DNA of 64,000 bases from an uncultured Thiodictyon sp. GTDB taxonomy: Bacteria > Pseudomonadota > Gammaproteobacteria > Chromatiales > Chromatiaceae. Each line of letters begins with the position of its first letter. Position 1 is the first letter of the stretch. The notes under the pieces are model-generated. The model worked only from the letters and a program-made list of their open reading frames with translations. It did not search any database and was not told the DNA's origin. Where the stretch lies: the NCBI RefSeq assembly GCF_903946935.1, contig NZ_CAJAXH010000015.1, forward strand, positions 1-64,000, read 5' to 3'. Shown here one piece after another: positions 58,775 to 64,000 of the stretch. Both the position numbers and the translations under genes were made by a program.

Positions 58775-59685
58775 TTGTGGCCTCTTTCCCCCATCAATGC
58801 AGACGAATAAATCAGCGCATTGTAAGGATCTTCAGTGTCTTGGGTCAATGGGAGTTTCCAGCCGATGACATCGGATAGAACCCCTGTCAAGTAATACCGG
58901 AGAAGGTGGTATCCTGGGGCATCGACGTGATGTCTGCCAGATGACCAAATTATGGAAACCAGTTTCTGATAGTCCCAGATTTTCCAACCGGATCTGTCGG
59001 CGTAATCGTCAGAATTAAGGTCGTGAGTCAAGAGCAGTTTAAATACGCGGGCGTTTGGCTTCCCGGTTTTCCATTGAGTAATTCTTGAATCATATTTCTT
59101 GAGTTGGCCATCTCCTAGGCTGGCCTCGATTTTCGCTTCGATGACTAAGAGCCAAGGGATTTTCGAGACAGCAATCCTCCCCTCAACCCACACGTCAATC
59201 CTGCCGGAGGTTTCTGCGTCCGATACATAATGCTCAGAACAGCTATTTATTACACGGATGCCTTCTTGGTTGAAATCCGCATTGTCATCGTCAAGTCCAT
59301 TTAACACGGCGGCTATGATGCTGCTCCCGAATCCGTGAGGTTGATTAGGGTCAAAAAGCCACGCCAAGAAATTGGTATGCGCGGTCTCCCATCGTCCAAG
59401 ATCCATCGATCCAAAAAGGCTGACGTGTCCAAAGCAAGGGTTATCAGGGTCTTGTTCGCTGAGTTCTTCGATTCTCTCTTTCAGGGAGATCTTGCAGTGA
59501 TTCCGCATTTTGCGAAATAACGCATCCAAGCCCCGATGATCAAATTCAAATGGTGGCGCCGAAATGCAGGCGTAAACCCGACGCAGGTCATCTAAGAATT
59601 TAGTCGCCCCATCGCTCGTCGGTGGATTCATCACAAGCTCATACGACCTTTCCAAATCGGCTAAGAATGTTGCCATGTTCGACAC
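58771..59685 (-). CDS. PD-(D/E)XK nuclease family protein
   Basis: This 304-residue protein matches the PDDEXK_4-type family: an N-terminal helical part with ETAHTNFLAWLFDPNQPHGF (100-119), then RIDVW with Asp164, LLVIEAKIEASLGDGQLKKY with Glu183 and Lys185, and a Trp-rich C-terminus. The D-(18)-EAK spacing gives a complete nuclease site. Such proteins often lie in defence islands. It is the first gene of the four-gene cassette and ends with a 4-base overlap into the next. About 420 bases separate its start from atpA. Confidence 0.8.
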   Translation of the reverse strand: MSNMATFLADLERSYELVMNPPTSDGATKFLDDLRRVYACISAPPFEFDHRGLDALFRKMRNHCKISLKERIEELSEQDPDNPCFGHVSLFGSMDLGRWETAHTNFLAWLFDPNQPHGFGSSIIAAVLNGLDDDNADFNQEGIRVINSCSEHYVSDAETSGRIDVWVEGRIAVSKIPWLLVIEAKIEASLGDGQLKKYDSRITQWKTGKPNARVFKLLLTHDLNSDDYADRSGWKIWDYQKLVSIIWSSGRHHVDAPGYHLLRYYLTGVLSDVIGWKLPLTQDTEDPYNALIYSSALMGERGHK

Positions 59686-60107
59686 TGCCTCGCTTGTCTT
59701 TGAGTACGCCTGAGCCCGTCCTGAAGCTTACGCGCGTCGGTGAGCCAGATGATGCGAGTGATCGGAGTTGGGATAACCGTGGCTGCGTGGTAGACCAAGT
59801 GCAAGAGTTCGGCGGTGGGTACCATAGACATCGGGTGCCTCCGAGTTTTTCAGGGCGAGGGCCAGGAAACGCCCGGTGTGCCTGGATTTCTGGGCGTTGG
59901 GCGAAATATTATCAGGTTGCCGCAGAGACTGGGCAAGAATTCCGCGGCACGGTTTCCCGTAGCCTGGATTGAGCGCAGCGGAATCCAGGGTTCTGCGGTA
60001 GGCCATTGATCTTTCGGTTACCCGCGAGGCCGCACCCGGATTCCGCTGCGCTCCATCCGGGCTACGACGACCACGTAACCAATACCTTCACAGTCTCCGC
60101 AGTGCTG
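59686..60107. other. Spacer between atpA and the nuclease cassette
   Basis: About 420 bases without a gene. It holds two facing copies of the family 4 repeat (59931-60066). The left part (59690-59850) should contain the promoter of the nuclease cassette, but no convincing pair of boxes was seen. The repeats could separate cassette expression from atpA. Confidence 0.55.
59931..60066. repeat. Dispersed repeat family 4, copies 2 and 3 (facing)
   Basis: Copy 2 (59931-59999) repeats the 15900-15966 sequence, including CGGTTTCCCGTAGCCTGGAT and CGGAATCCAGGGTTCTGCG. Copy 3 (60036-60066) is the inverse: CCCGGATTCCGCTGCGCTCC, then ATCCGGGCTAC. The pair could fold into a long hairpin in the atpA-to-cassette transcript. 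Confidence 0.75.
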
Positions 60108-61913
<1,806 letters not shown>

Positions 61914-61917
61914 GGTC

Positions 61918-62559
61918 CTATCCACCGAAGAGGCTGGCGGTGTCGAGTCCGCCGGGCAGCAGGCCTTCCAGAATCACCTGCTGGATGCGCGCGCGCAGCC
62001 GCGCCAGTCGGCCCTCGAAGGTTTGGTCGACCCGAATGCGTCCGTCCGCGCTCAACAGCAGACAGCCGCCCAGGGTGTCGATGCGGGCCTCGGCCAGTGT
62101 TGCGGTCTGTCCCTTGGGCAGGCGCTCCAGCACACTGTCCCAGCGGGCGAACAGGCGCTGGTGGTCGCGCGCGTTGGCGGTGACCTGCAGGGTGTCGCGC
62201 TCGATCTGACTGGCCGCCTCCGCGATGATGGCCAGTAGCCAGTGGATATAGACCGTCTCGTCCTGCATGAAGGCACGCATCCGCTCTTGCAGGCGGCCCT
62301 CCACGTCCTGCACCAGATTCCAGCGCAACAAGTCGAGTTGGCTTTGCATCTTCAATTCGTTCGCCTGTACCCGCTGGCGGAAGGTGCGCTCGGCCTGGGC
62401 GCGGGCGCTGGCCTCTTCGCGTGACTCGCGCAGGCGCAGCCGTTCCGCGGCCTCCCGCAGGATGTTGTCGCGCCCGCGGTTGGCGCGTTCGTGGAATTCG
62501 GCCGCCAGGCGCTGCGCCCGGGCGAGGATTGCCTGTTCCAGTTCCTCTACCTGATTCAT
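61918..62559 (-). CDS. atpE: A/V-type ATP synthase subunit E
   Basis: Subunit E forms the peripheral stalk. This 213-residue protein has a long charged N-terminal helix (EELEQAILARAQRLAAEFHE through about residue 100) and a globular C-terminal domain (ARIDTLGGCLLLSADGRIRV). It overlaps atpF by 4 bases and atpA begins 4 bases after its stop. A separate subunit G or H gene was not seen. Confidence 0.9.
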   Translation of the reverse strand: MNQVEELEQAILARAQRLAAEFHERANRGRDNILREAAERLRLRESREEASARAQAERTFRQRVQANELKMQSQLDLLRWNLVQDVEGRLQERMRAFMQDETVYIHWLLAIIAEAASQIERDTLQVTANARDHQRLFARWDSVLERLPKGQTATLAEARIDTLGGCLLLSADGRIRVDQTFEGRLARLRARIQQVILEGLLPGGLDTASLFGG

Positions 62560-62915
62560 GTCGGACCTCCGGGGTGGCCGGACGTGCCGGCCCCGAACAG
62601 GGCGGTCAGTCGATCCGCGACCTCGCTGGCCAGGACGGTCGGGGCGTTCAACGGCGGGACCGAGATCACCACGATCCGCCCGCCCTCGCGGCGCACCTGG
62701 CGCAGGTTCGGACAGTCAGCACGTATGATCCGGTCGTCCACGATCACGAAGGCCTTCTCCCGGTTGCGTGAGAGGTCGCGAAAGACCTGATCGGCGGCCT
62801 CGGGAGTCGGATCCGCGATAGTCTCGAAACCGATCAGCCGGAAGCCGTCCGCCAGGCTCGCCTCGCCCAAGAACAGCATCCGGGTCGTGTGGGGCGCTTC
62901 GTGTTCGGTGGTCAT
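62556..62915 (-). CDS. atpF: A/V-type ATP synthase subunit F
   Basis: This 119-residue protein is the small regulatory subunit on the central stalk. It shows the expected Rossmann-like pattern: MLFLGEASLADGFRLIGFE, then KAFVIVDDRII and GGRIVVISVPPL. It begins 13 bases after the K-subunit stop and overlaps atpE, so K-F-E-A are one transcription unit. Confidence 0.88.
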   Translation of the reverse strand: MTTEHEAPHTTRMLFLGEASLADGFRLIGFETIADPTPEAADQVFRDLSRNREKAFVIVDDRIIRADCPNLRQVRREGGRIVVISVPPLNAPTVLASEVADRLTALFGAGTSGHPGGPT

Positions 62916-62928
62916 GACAGGGCGGGCG

Positions 62929-63381
62929 TCAGATCTTGTTGAGCAAGAGGATCGAGATGACCAGACCGTAGATGGCGATGCCCTCGGCCAGTCCGAGATA
63001 GATCAGGGTGCGGCCCATGTTCTCCGGCTTCTCGGTGATGGCGGCCAGCGATGCGGCGCCGATCGGGCCCACCGCGATGCCGGCACCGATGGTGGACAGG
63101 GCGGTGGGGATGCCCGCGCCGATGACCGCGAGCCCGCGTCCTACTGAGAACTCTGCAAGGCCGCCGGCGACCGCCACGGTTTCGGGGGCGGCTAGGGCGT
63201 CGTTGATGCCGAGCAGCAGCAGCCCGAGTTGGGCCGTGACGAAGACGACCAGTTGGGTCCCCAGCGCGGGCCGATACCAGGGGCGCCACCGCGTGCTCAA
63301 GTGCGGGCGCAGCTCCAGCAGGATGCCGACGAGGATCAGGCCGATGATGGCGAGGGTGAGGAGTGCGACGAACCAGTACAT
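62929..63381 (-). CDS. atpK: A/V-type ATP synthase subunit K (proteolipid)
   Basis: This 150-residue membrane rotor-ring subunit starts at an ATG with GGAG 7 bases before it. It has four hydrophobic helices. The last two form the c-type hairpin: AVIGAGIPTALSTIGAGIAV and LIYLGLAEGIAIYGLVI, with the ion-carrying Glu in LAEG. The first two helices are not obvious c-hairpin copies. It is the first ATP synthase gene in the operon; no subunit I or C gene lies between it and the window edge. Confidence 0.88.
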   Translation of the reverse strand: MYWFVALLTLAIIGLILVGILLELRPHLSTRWRPWYRPALGTQLVVFVTAQLGLLLLGINDALAAPETVAVAGGLAEFSVGRGLAVIGAGIPTALSTIGAGIAVGPIGAASLAAITEKPENMGRTLIYLGLAEGIAIYGLVISILLLNKI

Positions 63382-63523
63382 GGGGTGCTCCGGGTGTGTT
63401 AGTCGTTGGCCGCAAATTAATGTAAATAAAAAAAGGTTGTTTGTTGATTGTTGAAGCTGCCCGCCCACCCGGCAGGCGAGCCGAGCCGGCGGAACAAAAT
63501 TAAATCCAATAAGAGCGTTTCGT

Positions 63524-63652
63524 CCGCAAATAAACGCATATTAACGCAAATAATCAAGCGCCTGAGTCAAGTCGCCAGGGCGCCCCCGGGGTGATGACTT
63601 GGCTGAGGTAAGTGATCTGATCTTATTTGCGTCTTTCGCGTTCATTTGCGGC
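63524..63652. repeat. Inverted repeat pair of CGCAAATAA type, family 7
   Basis: CCGCAAATAAACGC with AACGCAAATAAT (63524-63554) and TTATTTGCGTC with GCGTTCATTTGCGG (63624-63651) are inverted imperfect copies about 70 bases apart. Such CGCAAATAAACGC repeats are common in intergenic regions of many bacteria (recalled). The pair lies between atpK and the aspartic protease gene. The AT-rich stretch at 63416-63445 next to atpK may be part of its promoter. Confidence 0.65.
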
Positions 63653-63679
63653 TTAACTGCGCTTTTTGGATGATTGGAT

Positions 63680-64000
63680 TCATGGTCGTAGAGCGGCCTT
63701 GACCCGTGCATGGGGGATATTCGGGCTTTGTGGGTCGACAGTGATCTCCCGCCGACCGGGCGCGACCACGAGGTCCATATCCTCCATCGGTACCGCGCCG
63801 AGGAGTACCTCATCCCCGAGGACCAAGGCCCCGACGTAGCAGAAGCGGCCCCCGAAGGCGACCTTGATCGGGCCGACATAAGGGACCTTGCGCCGACGCC
63901 CATCCGCGACCGAGACCTCCCGCTCTGACTCCGTTTCGAGCCCCAGTTGCAGTGCCAGGTGCTCGGGGATGCACAGCATGAGTGCGCCGGTGTCGGCCAG
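63680..64000 (-). CDS. Aspartic protease family protein, retropepsin-like (partial)
   Basis: The minus-strand frame runs off the right edge, so the N-terminus is missing. The visible 106 residues start LADTGALMLCIPEHLALQLG, where DTGA is the catalytic aspartate motif of clan AA proteases. It continues with a flap-like region and an ILG-type motif (EVLLGAVPMEDMDLVV). Family members have about 120 residues, so only about 15 are lost. It lies upstream of atpK with a repeat between. Confidence 0.8.
   Translation of the reverse strand: MADTGALMLCIPEHLALQLGLETESEREVSVADGRRRKVPYVGPIKVAFGGRFCYVGALVLGDEVLLGAVPMEDMDLVVAPGRREITVDPQSPNIPHARVKAALRP

Overview
The window is GC-rich chromosomal DNA from a gammaproteobacterium, most likely a purple sulfur bacterium (Chromatiaceae or a close relative). 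This is inferred from gene content: a petABC bc1 operon next to sspA-sspB, gammaproteobacterial MutS and RpmB-RpmG, a HupK/HypCDE hydrogenase-maturation cluster, and an A/V-type ATP synthase operon. No rRNA, tRNA, CRISPR array or intact insertion sequence was seen.

Layout. 1-875: a gene-poor leader with two sharp palindromes and two dispersed repeats. 0.9-11 kb: mostly housekeeping genes, namely a metallophosphoesterase, a small DUF3301-like protein, sspB, sspA, petC-petB-petA (minus strand), a Nif3-like protein, an L,D-transpeptidase and mutS. 11.1-13.2 kb: a decayed mobile-element scar with a frameshifted integrase, small ORFs and broken DUF1640-like genes. 13.2-18.2 kb: a WHy lipoprotein, a GH57 glycosidase and a PLP-dependent basic amino acid decarboxylase. 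18.6-23.7 kb: a PIN-domain pair, a DUF808 membrane protein, and an Hsp70-like ATPase coupled to a membrane partner. 24.2-31.5 kb: a small secreted protein, a broken TPR-type gene, a TldD/TldE-type protease pair, a seven-repeat FG-GAP protein and an XRE regulator. 31.7-32.2 kb: rpmB-rpmG with a clear terminator. 32.3-37.9 kb: a type III mod-res restriction operon. 38.3-41.8 kb: an unknown protein, a 42/43-bp tandem array of about 12 units, a secreted STI1-like protein, a cyclase-PilZ protein and a broken Rpn-like gene. 41.8-46.4 kb: an ABC exporter with its adaptor. 46.4-51.3 kb: a K+ channel-like protein, a PIN remnant and hupK-hypC-hypD-hypE. 51.4-53.6 kb: a methyltransferase, a lipoprotein and an epimerase-like protein. 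53.6-63.4 kb: the ATP synthase genes K-F-E-A-B-D (minus strand), interrupted by accessory genes. The right edge cuts an aspartic protease gene.

The most unusual region is the ATP synthase operon. Between subunits A and B sits an AT-richer four-gene cassette with overlapping reading frames: a PD-(D/E)XK nuclease, an unknown 204-residue protein, a PIN nuclease and a 68-residue partner. Between B and D sit an EEP-family nuclease/phosphatase, an unknown 139-residue protein, a YkgJ-like cysteine-cluster protein and a palindromic repeat. Subunits I and C are not in the window.

The second theme is a high load of small palindromic elements of at least six families. One family has four copies of about 155 bp with 27-bp inverted arms; another element supplies the stop codon of petC. 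The third is the tandem array at 38908-39417.
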